DNA of 64,000 nt from Vreelandella andesensis (GTDB taxonomy: Bacteria > Pseudomonadota > Gammaproteobacteria > Pseudomonadales > Halomonadaceae): NCBI RefSeq assembly GCF_003989795.1, contig NZ_RZHG01000019.1, positions 372,145-436,144 on the forward strand, in the 5' to 3' direction. Of this stretch, positions 53,885 through 62,554 are shown piece by piece (the stretch's first letter is position 1; the number at the start of each line of letters is the position of its first letter). The translations under genes were made by a program, and so were the position numbers. Under the pieces are notes generated by a model. The model searched no databases. It was given only the letters and a program-made list of their open reading frames with translations, and was not told the DNA's origin.

Positions 53885-54895
53885 ATGGCTTCTGCAGATC
53901 AACCTAAATCCGGCCTGCCTGGCGTAAAGCTCAGCAAAGCGGGCGTGATGAGCTTTCTGTCAGCTCAGGGAATTCTTATTTTCTTCCTGCTCGGCATGTT
54001 GGCGTTTTCGCTTTTTTCTGAGCAGTTTCTTTCCCAGTCGAACATTATGACCGTGATTCGGCAGGCTTCTATTATCGGCATTATCGCCATCGGCGTCACC
54101 GTGGTGATCATCGGCGGTAATCTGGACCTTTCTGTCGGGTCAATGCTGTCGTTTTCCACCGTTTTGGTGGTGGATTTGCATGACAAGATCGGTCCCACCA
54201 ATGCAATTTTACTGATGTTTGCCTTTACCTTGATGATTGGGGCGGTCAATGGATTTCTGATCGGTTTTCTGCGCCTCAACTCGCTGATTGTGACACTGGC
54301 CATGCTATCGGCTATTCAAGGGCTTGTGCTGATCTACAGCGGTGGCCAGAACGTCGATATCGCTGATCAGGAAGGGACCTGGTTCGCCTTCTTCGGGCGT
54401 GGTTATCTTGGCGGCATAGCAGTGCCCATCCTGTTATTCGGATTATTGGCCATTGTGGTACAGATCGTTATGTCACGTACCGGATACGGCCGACGCATCT
54501 TTGCGGTTGGCGGCAACCCAATGGCAGCTGTCTATTCCGGTATTCGCAAGAACTGGTGTGTATTCAGTACTTACCTGATCTCTGCTTTTTGTGTAGCGTG
54601 CGCGGCTTTGGTACTTGGTTCACGGGTGATGGGTTCTCAAAACAACGTGGGTCAAGGCTACGAATTGCTTGTTCTGGCCGGGATTATCCTCGGCGGAACC
54701 AGCTTGCTGGGCGGTGCGGGCAGTATCTGGAAAACGGTGATTGGCGTACTGATGCTGGGTTTCATTCAGAACGGTCTGTTGCTAATGGGTTACCCCTATT
54801 ACACCCAGTGGATCGTGACCTGGGTGATCATCATCCTGGCCGTATGGCTGGATCTCGCTAACAAGCGTAAGAGCTTGTTCACGACCCACTCATAA
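53885..54895 (+). CDS. ABC importer permease (RbsC family)
   Basis: This 336-residue inner-membrane permease has about nine helices and the family landmarks GVTVVIIGGNLDLSVGSMLS (about 76-95), GYGRRIFAVGGNPMAAVYSG and AGIILGGTSLLGGAGSIW. It pairs with the second permease and the ATPase. ATG 53885 with GGGTGA upstream is preferred over the GTG at 53876. Two different permease genes in one operon imply a heterodimeric channel. Confidence 0.88.
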   Translation: MASADQPKSGLPGVKLSKAGVMSFLSAQGILIFFLLGMLAFSLFSEQFLSQSNIMTVIRQASIIGIIAIGVTVVIIGGNLDLSVGSMLSFSTVLVVDLHDKIGPTNAILLMFAFTLMIGAVNGFLIGFLRLNSLIVTLAMLSAIQGLVLIYSGGQNVDIADQEGTWFAFFGRGYLGGIAVPILLFGLLAIVVQIVMSRTGYGRRIFAVGGNPMAAVYSGIRKNWCVFSTYLISAFCVACAALVLGSRVMGSQNNVGQGYELLVLAGIILGGTSLLGGAGSIWKTVIGVLMLGFIQNGLLLMGYPYYTQWIVTWVIIILAVWLDLANKRKSLFTTHS

Positions 54896-54911
54896 TGCGG
54901 AGGAATGAAAC

Positions 54912-55871
54912 ATGACATCAATTAAAGGGTTCTTCCGTGGCAGAGCGAAGATTCAGCCCATCTGGATCTTTGTTATCGCCATCTTCATCTTTTTCAGCTT
55001 TATGTCGGAGTACTTTCTGTCATGGGGCAATATCACCAATATCTTGGTTCAGACCTCGACGATTGGCCTGATTGCGCTGGGCATGACGCTGGTGATGATC
55101 AACGGCAACATTGACTTGTCAGTTGGCGCGATTCTGGGGCTTGCGGCTTCCCTGGCGGTTGGGTTGCAGGAAATAAGCATGACGCTGGCGATTGCAGCTG
55201 CCCTTGGCGCTGGCATATTGCTTGGGGCAATCAACGGTCTGATTGTCTGGAAAACCGGTGTTAACGCCTTCATCGTGACACTTGGCGCCATGTTGGGGAT
55301 TCGCGGGCTACTTTTCGTGTATACCGATGAGCAGTCGTTCTACGCCTCAAACTTTGCCTTTTCAGATTTTGGCATGAGCTCGATCGGGCCAATGCCGGTG
55401 CTCGCCATCATCTTTCTGGTTTGTGTCTTGATCATGCACCTTGTGCTGACGCGTACTAGCCATGGCCGCAACACTTTCGCAGTGGGGGGCAATCCTGAAG
55501 CCTCGATTGATGCAGGGATTCGCCTTGGCCGCCACATGATGATCAATTTCATTATCGTTGGTTTTTTTGCTGCACTGGCGGGCGTGTTGTTGTCGAGCCA
55601 GATGGGTGCGGCAACGCCTAACCTGGGGCGTGACTACGAACTCTGGGTGATTACGGCAGTTGTGCTGGGTGGCACCAAACTGACCGGTGGCAGCGGTAGC
55701 ATCATCGGTACTTTAGGGGGTGTGCTGGCTATCGGCATCCTGCGTAATGGCATGAACCTGATGCAGGTACCCGCCTTCTACGTGCTGGTGGTGCTCGGCG
55801 TTATCCTCATCTCAGTACTGATTATCGACAAAAAGGTCAATGTACCCTCGTCCAAGGAGGTGCGGATATGA
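54912..55871 (+). CDS. ABC importer permease (RbsC family), second subunit
   Basis: This 319-residue inner-membrane permease is homologous to the preceding one (GMTLVMINGNIDLSVGAILG, GRNTFAVGGNPEASIDAGI, AVVLGGTKLTGGSGSI). GGAGG lies 8 nt before the ATG. It overlaps the ATPase gene by 4 nt (ATGA). Confidence 0.88.
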   Translation: MTSIKGFFRGRAKIQPIWIFVIAIFIFFSFMSEYFLSWGNITNILVQTSTIGLIALGMTLVMINGNIDLSVGAILGLAASLAVGLQEISMTLAIAAALGAGILLGAINGLIVWKTGVNAFIVTLGAMLGIRGLLFVYTDEQSFYASNFAFSDFGMSSIGPMPVLAIIFLVCVLIMHLVLTRTSHGRNTFAVGGNPEASIDAGIRLGRHMMINFIIVGFFAALAGVLLSSQMGAATPNLGRDYELWVITAVVLGGTKLTGGSGSIIGTLGGVLAIGILRNGMNLMQVPAFYVLVVLGVILISVLIIDKKVNVPSSKEVRI

Positions 55872-57409
55872 AAGCGCCTACTCAATCGCGTCGGCCGGTT
55901 GATGCCGCACCGATATTGAAACTGCAAGGCATCACCAAGCGCTTCCCTGGTGTCGTAGCCCTCAACAATGTGGACTTCGACGTTCGTCCCGGTGAGGTTC
56001 ATGCCCTGCTAGGGGAAAACGGTGCCGGTAAGTCCACCCTGATGAAGGTATTGGCGGGTAAGCACCAAGCGAATGAAGGCAAGATTATTCTCGGTGATGA
56101 GGAGATGGCCTTCGAAAACCCCAAGCACGCCAAGCGGGCAGGGGTTGTGCTGATCCATCAGGAGCAGTCGTTGGTACCTGAAATGACGGTGGCGGAGAAC
56201 ATCTTTCTTGGCAGCTTGCCAAGAAAACCGTTCAACCGCGTTGACTGGCGCAAGCTGCGCGAAGACACCAACAAGATTCTCGAGACGCTCAAGTGCGGCT
56301 TTAAGCACGACGACTTAGTGGGATCGCTGTCGATTGCTAAGAAGCAGATGGTGGAGATTGGTCGTGCACTGGCGTTTACCCCTCAGGTGGTAATCTTCGA
56401 CGAGCCAACCGCATCATTAACCGACCATGAAAAGCCCGTGCTCTATGACGTGATCAATTCGCTGTGCGAGCAGGGGGTGGGGATTGTGTATATCTCCCAC
56501 CGCATGGACGAGATTTTCCACCTGTCACATCGCATTTCGGTGCTGCGCGATGGGCAATACACCGGGACGGTCAATACAGCGGATACCAACGAAGACGAAA
56601 TCACCCGGATGATGATCGGCCGCAGTCTGGAGCTTGATCATGCCAGCAAACCCAATGATTTCGGCGACAACCTGCTGGAAGTGCGCAACCTCTCAGTCAA
56701 GCGGGTCTTTGAAGACGTTAGTTTCAACGTTCGTAAAGGCGAGATTGTCGGCATGTATGGCCTGGTAGGCGCGGGGCGCTCTGAAGTGGCAGAAACGATC
56801 TTCGGATTGCGCACTCCTTCTGGTGGCGAGGTGGTGCTGGACGGCGAGGTAGTGAAGTTCCGTAATTCCCATGATGCGGTTGCCAGTGGTGTCGCTCTGG
56901 TCCCTGAGGATCGTAAGGATCAAGGGCTGATTCTGGGTATGAACTGTCGCGACAACATGACCATGGCAAGCCTCACCAGCGTATCTTCCATGGGGTTTAT
57001 GCAGGGTGCGAAAGAGCGCGTTGTCTATGACAAATATCACCAGGCGATGAAGATCAAGACCCCCAGCTGGCGCCAGAAAGTTGGCAACCTGAGCGGCGGT
57101 AACCAGCAGAAGATTGTTATTGGCAAGTGGCTGCATACCCATCCCAAGCTGTTGATTCTGGATGAGCCGACGCGCGGTATTGATGTGGGCTCCAAGTCGG
57201 AGATTCACACCCTGGTAAAAGATCTGGCGAAATCCGGCTATGCGGTGCTGGTGATTTCTTCCGAAATGCCGGAAGTCCTTGGCCTGAGTAACCGTATTAT
57301 CGCTATGTACGATGGCCGCGTTACCGCTGAGTTTGATGGTGACAACGTCAGCGAAGACGAGCTGGTTCAGGCCATTACCGGAATGGGTAAGCAGGCACAG
57401 GCAAGTTAG
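55868..57409 (+). CDS. Sugar-type ABC importer ATPase (RbsA/MglA family, double domain)
   Basis: This 513-residue protein has two ATPase domains. The first has Walker A GENGAGKSTL (about 58), signature LSIAKKQMVEI and Walker B VVIFDEPTASL. The second (about 265-500) has the degenerate Walker A GLVGAGRSEV usual for this family, signature NLSGGNQQKIVIGKWL and LLILDEPTRGIDVG. It energises the two permeases. AAGGAGG lies 7 nt before the ATG. It is followed by an 82-bp spacer with a 9-bp hairpin, then the catabolic genes. Confidence 0.9.
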   Translation: MKAPTQSRRPVDAAPILKLQGITKRFPGVVALNNVDFDVRPGEVHALLGENGAGKSTLMKVLAGKHQANEGKIILGDEEMAFENPKHAKRAGVVLIHQEQSLVPEMTVAENIFLGSLPRKPFNRVDWRKLREDTNKILETLKCGFKHDDLVGSLSIAKKQMVEIGRALAFTPQVVIFDEPTASLTDHEKPVLYDVINSLCEQGVGIVYISHRMDEIFHLSHRISVLRDGQYTGTVNTADTNEDEITRMMIGRSLELDHASKPNDFGDNLLEVRNLSVKRVFEDVSFNVRKGEIVGMYGLVGAGRSEVAETIFGLRTPSGGEVVLDGEVVKFRNSHDAVASGVALVPEDRKDQGLILGMNCRDNMTMASLTSVSSMGFMQGAKERVVYDKYHQAMKIKTPSWRQKVGNLSGGNQQKIVIGKWLHTHPKLLILDEPTRGIDVGSKSEIHTLVKDLAKSGYAVLVISSEMPEVLGLSNRIIAMYDGRVTAEFDGDNVSEDELVQAITGMGKQAQAS

Positions 57410-57427
57410 CTTAGCCGGTTGCGATTG

Positions 57428-57459
57428 ATGCGCTCCGCTCCTCTCCACCAGGAGCGCAT
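57428..57459 (+). other. Hairpin between importer and catabolic genes
   Basis: ATGCGCTCC and GGAGCGCAT form a perfect 9-bp stem with a 14-nt loop, 18 bp after the ATPase stop. No T-run follows, so it looks like an mRNA-processing or stabilising element. Confidence 0.5.
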
Positions 57460-57491
57460 ACATACCACTTCAAACGTATAAGGAAAGTTCC

Positions 57492-58571
57492 ATGCAACCT
57501 TTTGTTTATAATGGCCTGCCATCCCGTGTGGTCTTTGGCCAGGGAACCCTGTCACGTCTAAGTGAAGAACTTGAACTGCTTGGTTGTTCACGTGCCCTGG
57601 TACTGTCGACGCCACAGCAGCAACAGCAGGCTCAGGAAGTATTACAGCAGCTGGGTGACAAAGGCATTGATGTCTATGCAAAAGCCGCCATGCATACCCC
57701 GGTGGATATTACGGAAGACGCTTTGGAGCGGGTAAAGTCGCTTGACGTGGATTGCACCGTTGCCATCGGTGGTGGTTCAACCATTGGCTTGGGTAAGGCG
57801 ATTGCGCTGCGCACTGGCTTACCCCAAGTGGTGATTCCAACGACCTATGCGGGCTCGGAAATGACCCCGATCCTAGGCGAGACCCGAGACGGAGAGAAAA
57901 CCACTCAACGTACTCTGGATGTTCTGCCCGAAACAGTGATTTATGATGTCGACCTTACGCTGACCTTGCCCGCAGGAATGTCGGGAACCAGTGGCATCAA
58001 CGCCATTGCCCATGCTGTCGAGGCGCTTTATGCCCGTGATGGCAATCCGGTTATTGCGTTGATGGCAGAAGAAGGGATTGCCGCCTTGGGAAGAAGTCTG
58101 CCGGTGATTGCCAACGACCTTACCAATATCGAGGCGCGGGCTGATGCCCTCTATGGCGCTTGGTTATGCGGTGCCTGTCTTGGTTCGGTGGGTATGTCGT
58201 TGCATCACAAGCTTTGCCATACCTTGGGGGGGTCCTTCAACCTTCCTCATGCAGAAACGCACACCATCGTGCTGCCCTACGCCGTGGCCTACAACGCCCC
58301 GGCCGCGCCTGATGCCATGGCACGTATCAGCCGTGCGCTGGGTTGCGAAGATGCCGCCACTGGCCTTTACGACCTGGGGCGTTCAGTCGGTGCGCCGAGC
58401 GCGCTCTCTGAGCTAGGGTTCAGCGTGGAAGATGTTGAACGGGCCACTGAGATTGCTACCCGCAACCCTTATTGGAACCCACGAGACGTTGAAGCCAATG
58501 GGATCCGTCGCTTGTTAAGTGATGCCCAGTCGGGACATCGACCGAAGATGGATGGCGGGGGTGAACAATGA
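57492..58571 (+). CDS. Maleylacetate reductase (iron-containing alcohol dehydrogenase family)
   Basis: This 359-residue NAD(P)H enzyme is of the group III alcohol dehydrogenase fold. MFQPF-like N terminus YNGLPSRVVFGQGTL, nucleotide loop CTVAIGGGSTIGLGKAIALR (about 87-106), and His residues in LHHKLCHTLGGSFNLPHAETH (about 237-257) match maleylacetate reductases. It reduces maleylacetate to 3-oxoadipate, the step after hydroxyquinol cleavage. The dioxygenase gene is three genes downstream in the same operon. It overlaps the amidohydrolase by 4 nt. Confidence 0.85.
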   Translation: MQPFVYNGLPSRVVFGQGTLSRLSEELELLGCSRALVLSTPQQQQQAQEVLQQLGDKGIDVYAKAAMHTPVDITEDALERVKSLDVDCTVAIGGGSTIGLGKAIALRTGLPQVVIPTTYAGSEMTPILGETRDGEKTTQRTLDVLPETVIYDVDLTLTLPAGMSGTSGINAIAHAVEALYARDGNPVIALMAEEGIAALGRSLPVIANDLTNIEARADALYGAWLCGACLGSVGMSLHHKLCHTLGGSFNLPHAETHTIVLPYAVAYNAPAAPDAMARISRALGCEDAATGLYDLGRSVGAPSALSELGFSVEDVERATEIATRNPYWNPRDVEANGIRRLLSDAQSGHRPKMDGGGEQ

Positions 58572-59953
58572 ACACACTGTTTATCAACGCCACCCTTGTC
58601 ACGATGGACCCGCAGTTGGGTGAGCTAAGTGATGGCCAGGTACTCGTTGAAGATGATCGTATTGCCGCCGTGGGCCATGATCTGACAGATGACCCCAAAG
58701 CAAAAAACGCCGAAGTTATCGACTGTGGCGGCGGTATTCTCATTCCTGGGTTGGTTAATGCTCATATGCATACCTGGCAGACTGGCCTGCGCGGCGTTGC
58801 TGCCAACTGGACCCTGCTTGAGTATTTTCGTCACGTTCACCGAGGGCTGGCGGCGCTATTTACGCCACATGACATCTACATAGCGACCCGCATGGGCGCG
58901 ATGAATCAGCTCAACTGTGGCACCACCACCCTGGGTGACTGGTGCCACAACAACCCAACGCCCGAACATACCGATGCTGCCGTGCGTGGGCTGAAGGAAT
59001 CGGGTATTCGTGCGCTGTTTATGCACGGCTCGCCCAAACCCGACCCAAAGCCTGGCCAACCGCACTTTAGTGAAATCCCCCACCCGCGTCATGAAATCGA
59101 ACGCCTGCTGGGCGGTGAACTAGCGAACCCGGAAGGCCTTGTCACGTTAGGCATGGCCATTCTTGGCCCTCACTATTCGACCCTGGATGTGACCCTGCAA
59201 GACTTCGCCTTGGCCAAAGAGTTTGGTCTTGTTGCCTCCATGCACCAGGGTGGCGGCGAAGCCGTAGCCCCCGGCGCATGGGACGAAGTGGAAGCCCGTG
59301 GCCTGCTTGGGCCGGACATCAACATTGTGCATGGCCAAAGCCTGGACGATGGCCAGATGTCCCGTTTCTGCGCCAGCGGCGTGACGTTTTCGGTGGCACC
59401 GGAAAACGAGATGACTCAGGGGCACGGCTTCCCAGTGACCGGGCTGGTACGCCAGCACGGTGGCGTGGTTTCGCTGGGGGTGGACCTTGAGTCTGTGCTG
59501 TCCGGTGACATGTTCAGCGTCGCCCGTGCCGCGCTTGGCATGCAGCGTTCTCTGGATAACGATGCCTCGCGCCGTGAGCAGGGCAAGATTCCTGACACCT
59601 CGACGATCACCACCCGCGAAGCGCTGGGCTGGATCACCCTGGATGGCGCGAAAGCACTGGGGCTGGATGACCGCATTGGCAGCTTAACCCCGGGTAAGCA
59701 GGCCGATTTGGTGCTGTTGGATAGCAATCAGCTGAATATGCAGCCGGTTAACGACCCCGTTTCCACGGTGGTTATGCAAACAAGCCTTGCCAACGTCGAC
59801 AGCGTCATGGTGGCTGGGCAGTTCAAAAAACGCGGCGGGCGTCTGTTGATAGAGACCGAGCAGGGAATTGCTGAGCTTGCCAAATCTGGCCATCGAATTC
59901 ACGCCGAACTGCTGGCGCGTGAAGCGCAATCGACACAGGAGGCAACCTCATGA
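58568..59953 (+). CDS. Amidohydrolase-superfamily deaminase/hydrolase (ATZ/TRZ-like)
   Basis: This 461-residue cytoplasmic metal hydrolase has the metal ligands in GLVNAHMHTWQTG (His-x-His, about 64-66), SMHQGGGEA (His), VHGQSLDDG (His) and LGVDLES (Asp). It is closest in feel to cytosine/guanine deaminase, SAH deaminase and chlorohydrolase groups. Location inside a hydroxyquinol operon suggests removal of an amino, amido or halo group from an imported ring compound before dioxygenase action. The substrate cannot be told from sequence. Start and stop overlap both neighbours by 4 nt (ATGA). Confidence 0.8.
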   Translation: MNTLFINATLVTMDPQLGELSDGQVLVEDDRIAAVGHDLTDDPKAKNAEVIDCGGGILIPGLVNAHMHTWQTGLRGVAANWTLLEYFRHVHRGLAALFTPHDIYIATRMGAMNQLNCGTTTLGDWCHNNPTPEHTDAAVRGLKESGIRALFMHGSPKPDPKPGQPHFSEIPHPRHEIERLLGGELANPEGLVTLGMAILGPHYSTLDVTLQDFALAKEFGLVASMHQGGGEAVAPGAWDEVEARGLLGPDINIVHGQSLDDGQMSRFCASGVTFSVAPENEMTQGHGFPVTGLVRQHGGVVSLGVDLESVLSGDMFSVARAALGMQRSLDNDASRREQGKIPDTSTITTREALGWITLDGAKALGLDDRIGSLTPGKQADLVLLDSNQLNMQPVNDPVSTVVMQTSLANVDSVMVAGQFKKRGGRLLIETEQGIAELAKSGHRIHAELLAREAQSTQEATS

Positions 59954-60897
59954 CAACCGTTTCCACAACGTCCCCTTCACACTCTAAAGTAGCTTGGGTA
60001 GGCTTGGGTAAGTTGGGCTTACCCATGGCCGCCAGGATTATTCAGGCAGGAACTGCCGTTCAGGGGTTTGATCTTTCGGCTGAACGTCTGGCGCTCGCCG
60101 AAGAAATAGGCATTACCCCTCATCAATCGCTTGCCAGCGCCGTGGCGGATTGTGACCTGGTGTTTGTCTCCATTCCCGATGACCGTGCCTTGATCAATCT
60201 GTGCTTAACGACAGGTGAGCTGGTTCGCCACATGATGCCCGGCAGTATTTTGATTGAGACAAGTACGGTGAGCGTGGAAGCCTCTGCGCGAGTGGCCGAA
60301 GCGGCCAAGGCCTATGGCATTGTTTATTTGCGCAGCCCCGTATCGGGGAATCCGGTAGCCGCAGAGGCCGGCACGCTGTCGGCAATGGTGTCTGGCCCCC
60401 GCGAAGCACTGGCAACGGCAAAACCTGTGTTTGACGCCTTCACCAAGGCGCAGTATTGGTTGGGCGATGAAGAGCAGGCTCGAGTGGCCAAGCTGGCGAT
60501 CAACCTGATGATTGCCGTGAGTGCCGGAATGATGAGTGAGGCCCTGACGCTGGCACGTAAAGGCAACATTGAATGGGACGCCATGCTGGAGCTGATTTCT
60601 GACAGTGCGGTGGGTTCGCCCATGGTGAAGTACAAAGTGCCGCCACTGTTAGAGCGCGATTTCACCTCGACGTTTTCCGCCGCTCAGATGGCCAAAGATC
60701 TCGATCTCATCCTCGACTGCGCTCATGGCTCAGGGGTGTCAACGCCGCTGGCCGCGCAAATGCGCGAAGCCTACACCGCGTTGATTGCCACAGGGCATGG
60801 CGATGATGACTATATCGCCACCGTGCATCATACCGAGCGTCTTTCCGGACTGGGCGAACCAACGCCTGCAGAGCATGGAGGACAAAAAAATGCGTAA
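59950..60897 (+). CDS. Beta-hydroxyacid dehydrogenase (3-hydroxyisobutyrate / tartronate semialdehyde family)
   Basis: This 315-residue NAD(P) enzyme has the Rossmann motif VAWVGLGKLGLPMA (about 14-27), the substrate loop LRSPVSGNPVAAEAGTLS and the catalytic Lys in RVAKLAINLMIAVSAG (about 181). Family members interconvert 3-hydroxy acids and semialdehydes. In this operon it could work with the nitroreductase-fold gene on a three-carbon semialdehyde. It overlaps the dioxygenase gene by 8 nt. Confidence 0.82.
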   Translation: MTTVSTTSPSHSKVAWVGLGKLGLPMAARIIQAGTAVQGFDLSAERLALAEEIGITPHQSLASAVADCDLVFVSIPDDRALINLCLTTGELVRHMMPGSILIETSTVSVEASARVAEAAKAYGIVYLRSPVSGNPVAAEAGTLSAMVSGPREALATAKPVFDAFTKAQYWLGDEEQARVAKLAINLMIAVSAGMMSEALTLARKGNIEWDAMLELISDSAVGSPMVKYKVPPLLERDFTSTFSAAQMAKDLDLILDCAHGSGVSTPLAAQMREAYTALIATGHGDDDYIATVHHTERLSGLGEPTPAEHGGQKNA

Positions 60898-61753
60898 CCT
60901 AACCACCGATAATATCACCCAGGCGGTGATTGATGAGTTTTCCAGCTGTGATGATGAACGGCTGAAAGAGCTGCTTAACGGCCTGGTAAAACACCTGCAT
61001 GCCTATTTGCGCGAAGTGGAGCCCACCGAAAAAGAGTGGACTCAGGCGATTGAATTTCTGACTCGCGCGGGTCAAATGTGCGATGACGAACGCCAGGAAT
61101 TTATCCTGTTGTCTGACACCCTTGGTGTGACGATGCTGGTGGATGCCATTAACCACTCAAGCAGCGATCCTAAGATTACCGAAAGCACCGTCTTGGGACC
61201 TTTTTACGTCGCTGATCCTCCTCAAGCGAACCAAGGTGACGCCATTAATTGGGGCGTTGAAGGCGAGCCACTATTCATTGAGGGCAACGTGCACGATGCC
61301 CAGGGTAAGCCTCTGGCGAATGTTACCATTGACGTTTGGCAGTCCGACAGTGAAGGCTTTTATGACGTCCAAAAGCCTGAGCTTGAAAGCGCATCATTAC
61401 GCGCTCGCTTCCATACTGACAGCCAGGGCTATTACGCCTTCTGGACGGTGACGCCCTCACCTTATCCGATTCCTACTGACGGGCCGGTCGGCAAAATGCT
61501 TGAAATCACTGGCCGTCATCCTTATCGCCCTGCCCATGTGCATTTTATGTTGATGGCACCAGGGTACGAAACCTTGGTTACCCAAATATTCGCTGAAGAT
61601 GACCCCTATCTCGATTCTGATGCGGTATTTGGCGTGAAAGACTCATTGGTTAAGGAGTTTGCTCAGCAACCAGCGGGGCAGGCACCGGATGGCCGACAAA
61701 TGGAAACACCTTACCGCTATTTTCATTACGACTTCGGCTTAAAGACGGCCTAA
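60890..61753 (+). CDS. Hydroxyquinol 1,2-dioxygenase (intradiol)
   Basis: This 287-residue Fe(III) enzyme has an N-terminal helical dimer domain (about 1-100) and an intradiol core. Iron ligands are Tyr in EGFYDVQ, Tyr in SPYPIPTDGP and His216/His218 in RPAHVHFM. The sequence and length fit the hydroxyquinol group of the family. It cleaves 1,2,4-trihydroxybenzene to maleylacetate, the substrate of the reductase in the same operon. ATG 60890 preceded by GGAGGA is preferred over an upstream start inside the previous gene. Catechol cleavage cannot be excluded by sequence alone. Confidence 0.85.
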   Translation: MRNLTTDNITQAVIDEFSSCDDERLKELLNGLVKHLHAYLREVEPTEKEWTQAIEFLTRAGQMCDDERQEFILLSDTLGVTMLVDAINHSSSDPKITESTVLGPFYVADPPQANQGDAINWGVEGEPLFIEGNVHDAQGKPLANVTIDVWQSDSEGFYDVQKPELESASLRARFHTDSQGYYAFWTVTPSPYPIPTDGPVGKMLEITGRHPYRPAHVHFMLMAPGYETLVTQIFAEDDPYLDSDAVFGVKDSLVKEFAQQPAGQAPDGRQMETPYRYFHYDFGLKTA

Positions 61754-61812
61754 GCGTCTCACCCTGAACGTCTGGCTCGAACTGAGCTGGTTAAACCGAA
61801 AGAGGAAATGAC

Positions 61813-62403
61813 ATGACAACGATTGATCAAACCGCTATCGCAACACTGTTTACCGAAGCGCGGACCCACAACGTTTGGCAGGACCGCGAGGTAAGCGAGG
61901 AAACGCTGCGCGAATTGTATAACGTGATGCATTTTGGCCCGACCTCAATGAATTGCCAGCCAGCGCGGATTATCTTCCTCACCACCGATGAGGCAAAAGA
62001 GCGCCTGAAGCCCGCGCTGATGCCGGGTAACCAGGAAAAAACCATGAAAGCGCCTGTAGTCGCCGTACTTGGTTTCGATACTGAATTCTATGAGCACCTA
62101 CCGCGCATGTTTGCCCATAACAAGGATGCCAAGTCGTTGTTCGAAGGTAAGCCGGATTTCATCCACTCCACGGCATTCCGCAATAGCTCCATTCAGGGTG
62201 GCTATCTAATTTTGGCGGCGCGTGCGCTAGGCTTGGATGCAGGCCCGATGTCTGGCTTCAATAACGCGGCTGTGGACGAAGAGTTTTTCCCAGATGGAAA
62301 AGTGAAGAGCAACTTCCTGTGTAACTTAGGCTACGGCGATGCCAGTGCCTTGTTCCCACGTGGCGACCGCTTCTCCTTCGACGAAGTGTGCAAAGTACTT
62401 TAA
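61813..62403 (+). CDS. RutE/nitroreductase-family flavoenzyme
   Basis: This 196-residue FMN enzyme is of the nitroreductase fold, with close resemblance to RutE/YdfG-type malonic semialdehyde reductases (TEARTHNVWQDREVSEETLRELY, FGPTSMNCQPARIIFL, AARALGLDAGPMSGFN). RutE reduces malonic semialdehyde to 3-hydroxypropionate, while other members reduce nitro groups or quinones. Its role in the hydroxyquinol operon is open: either reduction of a nitro/quinone intermediate or of a C3 semialdehyde. It is the last gene, followed by a repeat and a terminator. Confidence 0.8.
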   Translation: MTTIDQTAIATLFTEARTHNVWQDREVSEETLRELYNVMHFGPTSMNCQPARIIFLTTDEAKERLKPALMPGNQEKTMKAPVVAVLGFDTEFYEHLPRMFAHNKDAKSLFEGKPDFIHSTAFRNSSIQGGYLILAARALGLDAGPMSGFNNAAVDEEFFPDGKVKSNFLCNLGYGDASALFPRGDRFSFDEVCKVL

Positions 62404-62440
62404 AAAAAGTTCTGTAAAAAAGTTCTGTAAAAAAGGCTGT
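62403..62440. repeat. Short tandem repeat, 12-13 bp x 3
   Basis: AAAAAAGTTCTGT twice, then AAAAAAGGCTGT, beginning at the stop codon of the nitroreductase gene. Confidence 0.8.
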
Positions 62441-62474
62441 AAAAAAAGCATCGCTAACGCATGCTTAGCTAATG

Positions 62475-62508
62475 AAAGGGGGCCGTGACTGTCATGGCCC
62501 CTTTTTTT
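62475..62508 (+). terminator. Terminator of the hydroxyquinol operon
   Basis: AAAGGGGGCCGTGA pairs with TCATGGCCCCTTT around a CTG loop and ends in a run of seven T, 70 bp after the last gene. Confidence 0.92.
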
Positions 62509-62554
62509 GCTCTTAACTAGAGGAGCCACGGCTCACTATTAATGAGGCTTTCGA

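Noticed and set aside
52769..57409. Importer called a ribose or galactose transporter
   Set aside because: Family membership supports a sugar-type importer, but no sugar kinase or isomerase is present and the operon encodes aromatic catabolism.
56693..57463. 256-codon open frame antisense to the ABC ATPase gene
   Set aside because: The + strand encodes an unmistakable double ATPase; the antisense frame has no family features.
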